A stretch of DNA of 64,000 nucleotides from assembly GCA_001414345.1 (NCBI GenBank), contig LLCB01000312.1:1-64000 (forward strand). The letters run 5' to 3'. This stretch comes from Hymenoscyphus infarciens (taxonomy: Eukaryota; Ascomycota; Leotiomycetes; Helotiales; Helotiaceae). The position numbers were made by a program, and so were the translations under genes. Shown piece by piece: positions 10,230 through 22,402 of the stretch; position 1 is the stretch's first letter, and every line of letters begins with the position of its first letter. The notes beneath the pieces were generated by a model that was not told the DNA's origin, did not search any database, and saw only the letters and a list, made by a program, of their open reading frames with translations.

Positions 10230-13200
10230 TTTTTTTTTTTTTTTTTGTAATTAATAGTCTATTTATCCGCTTTAGCAGATATATAGACGCACTATTTAGG
10301 TCTAGTCTACAAATGTAGTCACGAGCCGTCGGCTCCGCATCTAGAGCTAATAAAAGAAAGACAAAAGAGACTTATAAATCAAATAAATCAAATAATCCAA
10401 ACTCTAAGTATAACCTCTATTCTAACCTCGCCTTCTAATCTAGTATATATTATATTATAATATAATAGCTCTCTTAAGAGCTCAGTTAGTATAGATAATA
10501 ATTATCGTAATACCACTCTAGCTATCCTCTTTATAGTACCTTTTATTTACAGAGGTAAATATGTTTTAGTATATACTATAAATTAGTCTAAAAGACTACT
10601 TATAAGTATAAAAGAGACTATTTTAAGTATAAGTTTACTATCTAAAAGAAAGACCCTAGTATCGCTAGCGTACTCCACTCCTATATACTCTAGTTATAAA
10701 TCTTCAAAGTCTTCGCAGTCTTCAAGTATATATTTAATAGTTTAATATAATTAGTTATATTTATACTATAAGTCATCTATTCTATTAATCTTATATAGGT
10801 ATCCGTTTAGGCTAATCTTCTTAGTTCTTATCTAGATTAGTACTAAAGATTTAGCCTTTATAAGGTTTTAGTATAGTTATTAAGTATAGCGAAATAATAA
10901 GATCCTCTCTTTTACCTATCTTTTCTTATATAATATACTAGTATTACTAAGGTCCTACTTTTAGTACTAAAGAGATCTAGCTACTAAGTTGATTATTCTC
11001 TTATAAAAGAATAAGAGCTATAAGAGCTATACTATATACTACTCTAGGGCTTTTAGTAACCCCTTCTTCTTATCCTCTTTTAATCGCTAACTAGTAGCTT
11101 ACTTTATAAGCTTATTAGCCTTTTTATTACCTAGAACACCTATATATACTAGGATCTATTAAATCGTCACCTCTACGTTCCTCCTTTTCAAGATACTATA
11201 TAACTAGTATATCTTTCTTAAGATAAATTACCTAGACTAGTTTCTAGGTCTTATAAATAATATAATAGTAGCTTAGTTATTAGTAAAGATAGTAAGCTTT
11301 TTTACTATATCTTCTCCTCTATTTACTATACTAAGAGCTATCTATATACTAATAAGCTCAGCCTCGTAGACTATAAACTAATTACTTAGTCTAATGTCTG
11401 TTTTATACACCTACTCTCTATATAGTTCCTATATAGCTATACTAACTTAGTTATTAATATTACTTCTATCTATAAAGACTTATATATATATAAAGTAAGA
11501 TTATTTTTAGACTTCGTTATATTCTTTTACTACTATCTTAGCGTCTAGAGCGATATAGATATTAGGTAGTAACTACTATAGTTTAGTAATAATTAGGATC
11601 TTCCTTTTAATTCTCTCTTATTATTATCGCTTAATAGTTATTTATACCTTACGTTCAAGCTCTTAAAAGAGAGAGAGGTAAGCTAAGCTATCTTTAATAG
11701 TTCTCCTCTCTCTAAGTATTATAATATATATATATATAGGTAATACTTTAATTTAGTTTATAGAGATTATACTAGTATAATCTAGCTGAATATTAATTAG
11801 AAGAAAATCGGTTTCAGCTTTGATAACTACTACTACTATAGTTTAGAAGGCTCTGGTTACTATATATAATACCTTCTTTTAAAGAGTATTTAGTATTTAG
11901 ATCATCTTCTTCTAATAAGTCTTTTAACCTTATACTATTAGGTTAGATATTTACTAAGTTAAGCTAGTAAATAAGATCTAAGGTATAATAATCGCTTTTA
12001 TAAGAGTAATTATATTACTTATTAAGACACCCTACGTTAACCCTGCTATACTACTTAGTATCTAAATCGACTTCTTAATCTTAACCTTAACATATTCTAT
12101 ATACTTTATACTATTTAGTTTAAAGTCTAAGATAACTCTTAAGTATTAAGTATAAAGTATAGCTTTGACGATTCTATTCTATTCTAGATTAATAAGCTAG
12201 AATTCGTTGTAGATATACTTTTTATCTCCCTTATAAATAAAGTAGATAAGCTTATATTTAGTAGGAGTAAATACTAAGGTGTGTTTTTAGGCCTAGTCGT
12301 TAGCTTTATAATATATAATCTCTAGCTTTTAAATTATAGCCTCTATAATATAGCCCTCTACGAGGAAGTATATATTATTAATATACTCTATAGACAGATT
12401 ATAGCCTTTACTAATATTAATAAGGTCTATGTTATAAAAGAGGTAGAGGATAGAAGAGAGAGGAGAGCCTTAGAGAATGCTAGTTGTTATGTTATATATA
12501 TCGCTTATACCTTTAAATAGCTTAATCTAAGTAGTCCTTCTTATAAGATAGCTAGATATCTAGTAAATAACTTCTAAGAGTAGGCCCCTTTTCTTTATAT
12601 TATAGATTAGCCTTTTATATAACGTGTAGTTAAAGGCCTCTAAGATGTCGAGTATAAGTAAGCTTACTACCTTTCTCTTCCTCTAAGCTAAGTATATCTT
12701 TTTAAGTAGAAGGTATATACTATACTTATATAATGATTATTTACAGCCTCTTATATAAGTTATTAGTAGTATAAAGTGTTTCTCTATATAGTATTAGATC
12801 CTTTTAGCAAGTACTAAGTCTATAACCTTATCTATTATATTTATAAGAGCAATAGAACAGTATAATTTAAGCTTAGCGTACGTCTCCTTTCTAGGCTTAT
12901 ATAGAGCAACTATAATAAACTTCTTAAACCCCTTTAGACAGTACTAAAGTTCTATAGACTTATTAAAGATATTAGTAAAGTATAGAGTAAAAATACTAGC
13001 TACTATCTAGATAACTCTATTTAGTATTCTATCTTTTCTTAAAGCTTTATCTAATAATATCTCTTATATTACTACTCTTACTTCGTATTCCTAAATCAAG
13101 GTCTAAAGCTCTTTAGAAGGGTAATATAAGTAGAAGTAGGTGTCTAAGAGGTTAGGTTTAGAAGGGGATAAGAAGAAGGTTCGTTATAGTATATCGGCTT

Positions 13201-16200
13201 TTATTTATATATCCTCTACTATTATACTATCTCCTTTCTTTAGATTAGAAGTAAAAGTAGAGGCTTAGGACCCTCTTAATCTTATCTACCTTACTAAAGC
13301 TTATAGCTCTTTCTTATCTCTTATATTTAATACCTTATCTCTATAAATATCCTTTTAAACGATCGTAATTAGCTTCTTTCTTATCTTTTTAGCTTCTTAG
13401 AAAGCTCTTAGATTATACTCTATACTATCTAATCTATTCTACCTTCTTTATATATACTTAACTTCTTAAATAGCCTCCCTACACTCTTATATAAAGCTAG
13501 GCATTGATTTAAGAGTAAGGACATAGTCTAGTATCGAGGCTTATATAGCTGCTTAGACTACTTAAATCGTAAGATTAACTACTATATCTAGATTAGCCAT
13601 AGTATAGATTTCAGACTTTAGAAGAAGCAGTAGAAGTGTTATATTAAGAAGCTCTACGTCCGTCCTCTTAAAGTCCTTATTTACTATAACCGGAGTAGGC
13701 GTATAGTTAATAAGGAGGACTATTTTAACAGAGACGTAGTTAGTAGCTATATCTAGGTCTTTTTAGACCTTATATAACTAGATTAAGTCTATAAGTCTAG
13801 AGTTACACTAACTTAAGTTAATAGTAGTCTTAATAAGGTAAGATTAAATATTAGATTAGGGTCTAGTAACTAAGCCTTTTAGTAGTACTAGTTCTAGATG
13901 TCTTTCTCCTACTATACTTAGTAACGCTATAGCTTAAGCTTTCCTCCTTTAACTATATACAAGTAATAGTAGGTCTTTAAACTACTCTTTATAGTATAGG
14001 TTAAAGTCCTTTACTACTACCTATTTATTATTTCTATACTTTTCAAGTGCTACGTTAAGTTCTAGTAAAATAGATTAGGTTAGAATACCTTCCTATTTCC
14101 CTTCTATATATATCTTACCTAGCTAACCTTACTATTAGAGGTTATAGATATTATAAATAGTAATAACTTCGTCGCTATTACCTATTTTCAGCGTAATATA
14201 GAGAGAGCACAGATAATCACCTCTACTAGTAACCCTTACTAAAGTCGGATTAAATTTTCTATTTATAAGAAAGTATATAAATAGCCTACTCTATCTACTT
14301 ATAAAAGCTTTAAATCTTCCTTAAGAGAGGTTATAAGTAAGTTTTTTATTATAGCTGTTTAGCTATAGCTCTTAAATCACTATAATATTATACTTCTATA
14401 CTATCTTATTTCATAGTAGTAGGTTTATTATATTATATAATTTTTCAATATTATACTATAAGATAGAGAGAGTAAAGTACTAGTATATACTTATTAATTA
14501 GTTTAAGAGGAGGTTCAACGCTTTATAGCCTTAGTACTTAAGACGTCTATAGATAGGGTATTTAATAATACCTCTAAACTTAATAGAATACTAGAGGAGA
14601 TATTAGTAAGGTTGTCCTCTAACTCTAGAGCTAATCCTATACTAGTATAGTCGACAGCTCTTTTTATAGTATAGCTCTTAGTAATCTTATTATACTCTTA
14701 TACTAAGCTGTTATATCTCCTATTACTAGTAAGCCTAGCTTATTTAACTTTAGATATAAAGGCAAAGTATATCTTCTTTATAGCTCTCTTACTACTTTTC
14801 GTTACTATAGTATACCTATTACTAACGTTTCTATTATCTTTAAGCTTTATAGAAGAGCTGTTGAATTTTCTATATTAGAGCTTAAGCTACTAAGTTAGTA
14901 TATTTAGAGTCCTAAAGGACTAGCTATTTTAACTAAAGATATTACTTAGGTTAGTTAGTACTATAAATAGTTATTAAGTAGTAGGTGAGTTAGTAGAGGT
15001 AGTAAAGATAGAGGGTTTAGGTAAGATAGGCTTTTATAAAGTAACTCTTACTTCTACCCTCTTCTTTCTTAATCTCTCTATAATTCCTTCTACTACTATT
15101 AGAGGTACCTTATCTACCTCTACTACTTCTCCTTCTATTTAAATATCCTTATAAGCGTCCTAGGCAGTAGGTTTAGCTTAGGAAGAGGGAGTAGAGAGTC
15201 CTATAAATAGGTTATTATTCTCTTTCTCTAGTACTTCTTTATCTAGCGTTATAGCTCTACTTCTCTACTAGGAGACTAATAGTATAAGGACTAGCCTTAT
15301 TAAGAATAGCAGCTATAGCTATAGACGCTTTCTCTTATTCTTAACTCTCTTCATAGCCTAGTCATAGAATTTATAGTCCTTTAAGAATACTATATATAAG
15401 AGTTTATAATTAGTATACTTATAAGTAGTTTTATTACCTATATAGTCCTTAGTATTATAGTCTATAGTATAGAAGCTACACTTTTGCTTAGCTTTATATA
15501 TACGTACTATATAGTTATATCTATAGTAGTAGAAGTATTAGACGACTTAGGCCTTTTAGCTATACTATTATATAGATTTAGAAGCTCCTTTCTATACTAC
15601 TTTATATACTTTAATATAGATATTAATAATCTCTATATTATAGAATTCCACTATAATAGCGTTAGTATTCTTTCCTAGCTTCTATTTAGAGAGCTATCTA
15701 ATACCTAAGATCTCTTCTAAGTTATAGATAAGAGTTAAGTTAATAGTATATAGCTTCTTAGCCATAGCCTCCTAGTCTTCTATATCTACTAATTTAATTA
15801 GTATCGAAGACATAACCACTCTCTATATCAGTACTAGGACTATAGCCTTCTCTTCTAGAAAGCCTACTTATTCTTCTCTATAGTATACTATCTTCTCTAC
15901 TATTATAGAGTTACTAGTATAGAGAAAGACGTCTCCGCTATTTATTAGCCTAGTAGCCTCTATCTACTTTAGTATAGCTAGTATCTTTATAGTAGAGCAT
16001 ACGCTATTATTATTATAGCTAGAGCATATATTAAGTACTATAGTAATAGCTTCATTTACCTACTATAGAAGCTTCTCAGATAGCTTAAGAAGGGCTTATA
16101 AGTACTTCTTAATAATATTATAGTCGATAAGTATACGTATCTCTTTAGCTACTAGGCTATTAAGAGTAGAGGCTCTTATAGTAGAAGAGGACACATAAGT

Positions 16201-16720
16201 AGTAAGACTAATACTATTACTAACACTCTTAGCGACAGAAGCATAGGTTAGTATATTAGTAGATATACTCTAGCTCTACTATTACTTTTAGGCTCCTTTA
16301 CCTTTACTTAAGAGCTTCTAGATTAACGCGTTTTAGTACATACTATAGGCTTTAAAGTCTACCTAGAGTTACTAAATAGCCTATTATAGCTAGCCCTAAT
16401 CACCTTATACTTCTAGTATAGAGAGATATTTAATAACTAAATCAAGGAAGAGGATTATAGTAGTATTAAGCACTACTCTCTTCTTTCCTTTAGCACTATA
16501 GTTACTATATACCTTAAGTTATCGTACTTCGGCTAGGAAGTAATTACTATAAACGCGTCTATCTACGTCTTTCTTCTCAACAATAGGCTATATAGCTAAA
16601 GCTCTCGATACTATTAGAGGAAGAGACTCTTAAGAATCGATTATAATTATCTACTTATTAATATAGTGTGTAGTTATGGTTTTATTTCTAAAAAATCGAT
16701 TTAGTCGCGCGGAGATGTTT
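10230..16720 (-). mobile_element. Tad-like LINE (non-LTR retrotransposon), RIP-inactivated
   Basis: The 5' end is at 16720 and the 3' poly-A tail reads as the T run 10229-10246. The 17-bp target duplication TTTAGATCTCTCTCTCT flanks it (10213-10229 and 16721-16737). Minus-strand translation, through many stops, shows: zinc-knuckle remains of the gag-like ORF1 (AKQKC..., then HNTKD-like, ~15480-15390); the start of an APE-type endonuclease (LSIL-YN-..., ~14460); reverse-transcriptase motif TSILQGSPLSSILYLFYN (~12490-12420), followed by a degraded catalytic box (~12390); and RNase H remains (VYEAELISIYIALS ~11390-11330; a VLGNKKANK piece ~11150-11110). The order gag, endonuclease, RT, RNase H and the length of ~6.5 kb fit the Tad clade. 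No open frame survives. Confidence 0.85.
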
Positions 16721-17336
16721 TTAGATCTCTCTCTCTAGTATCTTCAGATCCTCTCTCTCTAGTATCTTCAGACCTCTCTCTTTTCTCTTTAAATAGCTAG
16801 TATCTAACTACTCTAATAATAGACTCTAATATCGCACGCTAGGTATATAACTTTAGCTCTCTTATTAAAAAGAAATATTAATACGCTTATATAATCAACG
16901 CTTCGATAAGATAGCTTATCTAGCTCGTTATTAGTTAATCTAAGCCTTCTACTAATAAGAAGCCTCTCTACGCCTCGACGAGGGTAGCTTTTTAAGTAGA
17001 CCTTCTTACTTTCAGCTATATTGTTTTCTAATAACTCTTAAAGCCTCTTCTTCCTTCTTCTTCTAATATTACGAAAGCTAATATTATAAAAGCTCTTAAA
17101 GCCTATACTTTAGTAATCGACAAAGTTATAGAAGTATACGCTAGTCGCTTAGTAGATTATATAGATTAGTATTAGAGAGTAAATATAGAGAGTTTTAAGT
17201 AACTTAGCGTATAGCTAGTATCTCACAGCTGTCTTAGTAGAAGGAAGAGTATAAGCTTAGACTAGTAGATATATAGATAGATAAGTATATAGGTTTCTAG
17301 AGCTTAAGAGCGAGCTCTACTAAAGAGGAGGAAATA

Positions 17337-17490
17337 TAACGGTTTTAGACCTATTATATAACTTCTCACTATCTAGTAGAATCCTATATATTAGTATTAT
17401 TTAGAGCTATCTTCGCTCTTTACCTTTAGTTTTCGTATTAATAACTACGAATAGACTACTTCTCTACTCTACTTCTATCTTATTATTATA
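17337..17490 (+). repeat. 3' LTR (154 bp) of the TRIM-like element
   Basis: Partner of 9729-9882, preceded by a polypurine tract and followed by the candidate target duplication ATAGCTA. Confidence 0.75.
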
Positions 17491-17814
17491 ATAGCTAATA
17501 AAACAAAATTAGTCTCTTAAAAAAATTATATTTCTTAGTATAAGCGAGAAAGTAGACTTTTTATAAAAACTTTATTTGAAAATATATAACTCTATAGAAA
17601 AAATCTAAGAGAAGGTAAATCTATAGCTATAGTAGCTATTAGTTTAAATCTATTTTAATATATTAATATATTATATAGTATTAAAATATTATTAGTATTA
17701 CTTAACTCGATATTATAATTATTAAAGACTCTTTTATTCTTTTATTAGTACTATTAATCTCTAAGTATATTTACGTTTTATATTATTACTTACTAATTTA
17801 TAAAAATATGAAAT

Positions 17815-17990
17815 ATAGACTACTTTTAAAGAGATATATAAGAGTATATAGAATTAGAATAACGTATATAATTACTAGACTAGATTCTAAGAAAAAGACT
17901 AAATTAGCTTTTAGAAAATAGAGAAAGTAAGCGTATATATATATAGAAGTTTTATATCTAAAAGTCTATAACTAAAACTAAATAATAATT
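17815..17990 (-). mobile_element. degraded reverse-orientation LTR relic
   Basis: Carries AAGAGATATATAAGAGTATA, GAATAACGTATAT, GAAAAAGACTAAATTAGC and AAAGTCTATAA in the order found in the reverse complement of the 386-bp LTR. More mutated than the copy at 9288. Confidence 0.5.
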
Positions 17991-18711
17991 AGATAATATA
18001 GACGTCTAAAGTCTAAATAGCTATTCTAGATAATAAGCTCTTATAGTAATTACTTAACTATATACTAACTATAATTCTCTCTTTCTCTCTCTTCTATTCT
18101 ATCTACTATTATTACTTATCTACTAGTACTAGAGTTTATTAAAATAATACGTCTCTAAGAGAACTATTATAAAGAGATATAGAAAAAAGTCTCTTCTTTA
18201 GATTAGTACTTAAAGTAAATAGTTAGAGTAAAAGTAAAAAAAGATATTTCTTTTTTAAAAAAGATTAAGAAGTGAAAAAGTCTAGAATATCTCTCTTTTA
18301 GCGCTAAATTTCTCAAAGATAGTATTATATAAGAAACTAAAAGTATAGTTTACTAAGCTAAAGAAAAAAATTAAAGCTTAAGATTAATAATTAGAGAGTA
18401 TTTAAAGAATTAATTTTAAGTAAGTAAAAAGCGCTAAGAAAAAGAATAAAGACTTTTAGATATAACTACTAGTAAAGAGATTACGAGATAGTTTCTAAGA
18501 TAGCTTCTAAAGTAGAAAGTAGATTAATTAAAAAGATTTATTTCTTTCTTTCTAAATACTTTCTTAGTATCTTAGTATAGTCTTAGTATAATAAAACTAA
18601 GAACTAATAGAAAGATCTAAATAAGTTCTTCTAGATTAATTAATTAATTAATTAGAGAGTAAAAGAGTAAATTACTCTTAATTTATTAACTAACTTCTCT
18701 ATTATCGAAGA

Positions 18712-18935
18712 GATATATAGAAGTATTTTTAGTAGAATAACATATATATATACTAGCTACTAATATAAAAGAAAAGGAAAAACTAGTCTTTTTTAACTAT
18801 AGAAGAGTAGATAGCTATATATAAGAGATTTAGAAAATATAAGGCTAAGTAGAGAATATAAAAAGGTCTAAAAGCTATCTAAAAGCTAAATCCAAAACTA
18901 TCTAAACTTAGATAATATAAAATAAGAACTACTAA
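18712..18935 (-). mobile_element. degraded reverse-orientation LTR relic next to the intact LTR element
   Basis: GAAGAGATATATAGAAGTAT, TAGTAGAATAACATATATAT, TATAGAAGAGTAGATAGCTA and ATATATAAGAGATTTAGA match the reverse complement of the 386-bp LTR. It ends about 18 bp before the 5' LTR of the element at 18953, so the two copies are head to head. Confidence 0.62.
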
Positions 18936-18952
18936 AACCTTATATATATATA

Positions 18953-19338
18953 TATAATAGCCTATTATCTAGGCTATTCTAGATAGCTAGAAGTACCTGC
19001 TATATATAAGGTTCAGCTATAGTATATTTAGCTTTTAGCTATTATTATTTTATATTATCTAATTTAGAAAGGTTACGTATATCTATACGTCTATCTAGAC
19101 TTTCAGACGTACTTTATAGAGTTCAGGCTTTTATATTAGCTAACGTATATCGTTGTTCGGTTTTAGACCTCTTTTATACTATCTAAACCTCTTATATATA
19201 GTAGCCTACTCTTCTAGAGTTAGAAAAGGCTAGTTTAGCCTTTTCTTCTATATTAGAGTCTAGTATTTATATATGTTATTCTACTAAACGCACTTTTATA
19301 TACCTCTTCTATAGTTATATATATTTCGTATTATTATA
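18953..19338 (+). repeat. 5' LTR (386 bp)
   Basis: Direct repeat of 21217-21602. Differences are mostly C/T and G/A transitions, with the right copy retaining more C and G. Confidence 0.85.
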
Positions 19339-21216
19339 TAAAAAGGATAAACTCTTCTTCGCCGGTGATAGTATAAATAATATCTCTTTTCAAGTACGTC
19401 TACTATATATTTTTATTTCGAATTCGACTCGGCCTAGAATCGGATTAGTTATAGCGACTTCTTAAATAGCCGAGTAATTAGAGACTACCTAGACAGCTAG
19501 TAATATTAGAGTTTAGTATCGGTTATAGATAGCTAGTAAAAATTGTATTATTAACGTGTTAAGGAAGCGGGATATACTAAGTATCTCTAAGGCTTCTAAT
19601 AACCCTCTCTATATAGAGAATACTATACTAGGTTTAGTAAATAAGTCGATATACTAAAGTTATCTAGAAGGCTTCTGAATCTAATCTTACTCTCTCTCTA
19701 AATCGAATTTAGTTCCGCTACGAGGCGTCGAGCGATAACCCTCTTCTAGAGCTACTTCCCTTTTCGAAAGATAACCCTCCGAACCTTTTCTGAATTATAC
19801 CTATATACTAAGACCTAGAAGATTCTAACGAAACGATAAGCGAGACTTCTTAAATATAGACGATATATAGAAGAGATAGCGGTATAAAAATAAAAGATAA
19901 ACGATTAGTTAGACGAGATAGATATAATTATAAGCGAACTATAAAGTTAATAAACTCAAAAAACACTCTGCCTCTGAACCCTTCCTGATCCGACCCTCTT
20001 TTGAACCTTCGTTTGAACTCTCCTTTGCTTTTTAAAGCTCGAATTTAGACCTCTTTTGCTTAAGAGACATCGCTATCTCTAATACCTTCTTACTACTTCT
20101 TTTAAATTAGATATGAATTAGTTAAAATATACTTTTTATTAAGATAAAACTTAGAAGCAAGCTCTTAGCTAAGTTATTACTATCTTTAATAATATTAACT
20201 AAACATTATTTAAAAGAAATAAAAGTAGAATTAGAAGAAGAATACGTTAAAGAAACGTTTACTTTTTAAGTATAGCTATACTTAGAAAGATACTAGAATT
20301 AGAACGCTTCTTTTATATATAAGATAAGATAACCTTAGATAAGAAGAGATACTAAAGTATTAAATATTTAGAAATAACTATATCTATTAATATTAGTACT
20401 TTAGTTTAAAACATCTCTCTCTCTTTATCTAATTTAGCTCTAAACTTCTTATAATCTAATAATAACTCTTTTTCTAAAATTAGAAGATAATAAATAAGTC
20501 CTTAAGTACTCTAATTTAGACCTAAATTACTAAAGAGAACGAGGCGACTTATAGGCCTAAGTAATATAGTTCTTATAATAGTACTAATAAATATTATACT
20601 TAAAACTATCTCTTCTTTTATTATTCTAAACTTCGGATAATATTTTTAAATTTAGTATTAACTTCGTCTTTAACTAGCTAAAACCTTACTAACTCTAATC
20701 AGAGTCTTACTTTCTTTTAGTTCTAGCTAGGCTAGAAGTTACTTTTTATTTAAATTCTTTAAATTAGATATAAGTTAGTATATTCTTAAAGTAAGCTCTT
20801 AACTAAGTTATTACTACCTCTTAACTAAACGACTTCTAACTCTACTTTAAATTCATCTTAGACTTTTAACCTTTTTCTAATTTAACTTTAAACTTTTTCT
20901 AACCTACTAGACAGATTAGACTATACTCTTTTAGTAAACGCTTATTTTTAATATAGAAGGATTAGAAACAAAGTCTCTTTTATAAGTATCTATAAATACG
21001 ATTTAGAACTAATATCTTAATATATCGTCTTACTTATAATAATTTTAATAAATAAAGTATCTATAAACTTAGGTTAGCTACGATTTAGACTCTAACCTTC
21101 TTACTTATAATAAAATTAATAAATATAACAAATGTTATAACACTTATACTATCTCGATTTAACTCTAAATAATAAGATAGATAGACTTAAGACAAGTCTT
21201 TTTTAAGAGAGAGAGA

Positions 21217-21602
21217 TGTAATAGCCTATTACCTAAGCTATCTTAGATAGCTAGGAGTACCTACTATATATAAGGTTCAGCTATAGTATATTTAGCTTTT
21301 AGCTATTATTATTTTATATTATCTAATTTAGAAAGATTACGTACGTTCGTACGTCTATTTAAACTTTTAGACGTACTTCGTAGAGTTCGGGCTTTTATAT
21401 TAGCCGACGTATATCGTTGTTCGGTTTTAGACCTCTTTTATACTATCCGAACCTCTTATATATAGCAGCCTACTCTCCTAGAGTTAGAAAAGGCTAGTTT
21501 AGCCTTTTCTTCTATACTAGAGCCTAGTATTTACATATGTTATTCTGCTAAATACACTCTTATATACCTCTTCTATAGTTGTATATATTTCGTACTATTA
21601 TA
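21217..21602 (+). repeat. 3' LTR (386 bp)
   Basis: Direct repeat of 18953-19338, preceded by the polypurine tract. Confidence 0.85.
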
Positions 21603-21606
21603 ATAT

Positions 21607-22113
21607 AGTATATACTATATAATCTCTTCTATAGTAGTATATATTTTATACTATTATATTAACTAACTTCTACTAAAGCACGCTAAGAATAAGTATAAAC
21701 TATACTCTAGAAGCTACTCTATAATTGATTTACTAGATAAAGTTACTATCTATTAATAAAATCACGCTTTTTCTTTTTTTTTTTTTCTTTTTTTTTCTCT
21801 TTTTTTTTCTTAATAAGATATTATAAGAGCTAGTTCTCTAGAATTACTAAGTTTACTTACTAGTTAGACTTTAGACGTTTATATTATCTATATTATATAA
21901 GTTTTAAACTTTTCTATTATCTAATCTCTTAATCTATAGTTTCTCTATATAGTATATACTATATAATCTCTTCTATAGTAGTATATATTTCATACTATTA
22001 TATTAACTAACTTCTACTAAAGCACGCTAAGAATAAGTATAAACCCTACTCTAGAAGCTACTCTATAAATAACTAGATAAAGTTACTATCTATTAATAAA
22101 ATCACGCTTTTTC

Positions 22114-22173
<60 letters not shown>

Positions 22174-22290
22174 CTTTTTTTTCTTCTTTTTTTTTTTAAT
22201 AAGATATTATAAGATATTAGTTCTCTAGAAGTACCGAGTTTACTTACTAATTAGACTTTAGACTTTTATATTATCTAAGCTCTTATATAT
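21607..22290 (+). repeat. two tandem ~344-bp units
   Basis: Unit 1 (21607-21950) and unit 2 (21951 to about 22290) share AGTATATACTATATAATCTC, ACTAACTTCTACTAAAGCAC, AATAAAATCACGCTTTTTC and the following T-rich tract. Each starts with sequence like the 3' end of the 386-bp LTR (TCTTCTATAGTAGTATATAT), so the tandem probably derives from LTR ends. Confidence 0.82.
22108..22198 (+). repeat. ~90-nt T-rich tract
   Basis: Almost pure T with a few C. The matching tract in the preceding tandem unit (about 21768-21813) is half as long. It could be an expanded poly-A tail of a minus-strand retroelement or slippage. Confidence 0.9.
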
Positions 22291-22299
22291 AGTTTCTCT

Positions 22300-22402
22300 T
22301 CCTCTTCCTCTTCCTCTTTCTCTTCCTCTTTCTCTTCCTCTTTCTCTTTCTCTTTCTCTTACTCTTACTCTATCTCTTCCTCTTCCTCTTACTCTTACTC
22401 TA
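22300..22402 (+). repeat. (TTCCTC/TTTCTC)n microsatellite
   Basis: About 17 hexamers of TTCCTC, TTTCTC and TTACTC variants in an uninterrupted pyrimidine strand. Confidence 0.9.

Larger units (their letters stand above)
9729..17490 (+). mobile_element. short non-autonomous LTR retrotransposon (TRIM-like), interrupted by a nested LINE
   Basis: Two direct repeats of exactly 154 bp, 9729-9882 and 17337-17490, share long blocks (TTTAGAGCTATCTTCGCTCT, then ATAACTACGAATAGACTACT). The left copy starts TGACGG and the right TAACGG, a RIP-like TG-to-TA change at the LTR terminus. A polypurine run AAAGAGGAGGAAA (about 17322-17334) abuts the 3' LTR, giving plus orientation. ATAGCTA occurs immediately outside both ends (9722-9728 and 17491-17497), a candidate target duplication, though longer than the usual 5 bp. 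After removing the LINE at 10230-16720 and one target-site copy, the element is about 1.25 kb with no recognisable gag or pol, which fits a terminal-repeat retrotransposon in miniature. Confidence 0.75.
18953..21602 (+). mobile_element. LTR retrotransposon, 2.65 kb, with two 386-bp LTRs
   Basis: LTRs 18953-19338 and 21217-21602 are equal in length and align end to end. The right copy begins TGTAATAGCC; the left begins TATAATAGCC, a TG-to-TA change. Both end ...TATTATA. A polypurine tract AAGAGAGAGAGA (21205-21216) directly precedes the 3' LTR. ATATA outside both ends is a possible 5-bp target duplication, but the flank is low-complexity. The 1878-bp internal region has no open frame and is too short for full gag-pol; no protease, RT or integrase motif was found. 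It is either non-autonomous or internally deleted. A segment near 19970-20050 is much less AT-rich than the rest. Confidence 0.82.

Noticed and set aside
15484..15678. 64-codon plus-strand open frame
   Set aside because: Lies antisense inside the RIP-degraded LINE ORF1; a chance frame in AT-rich DNA.
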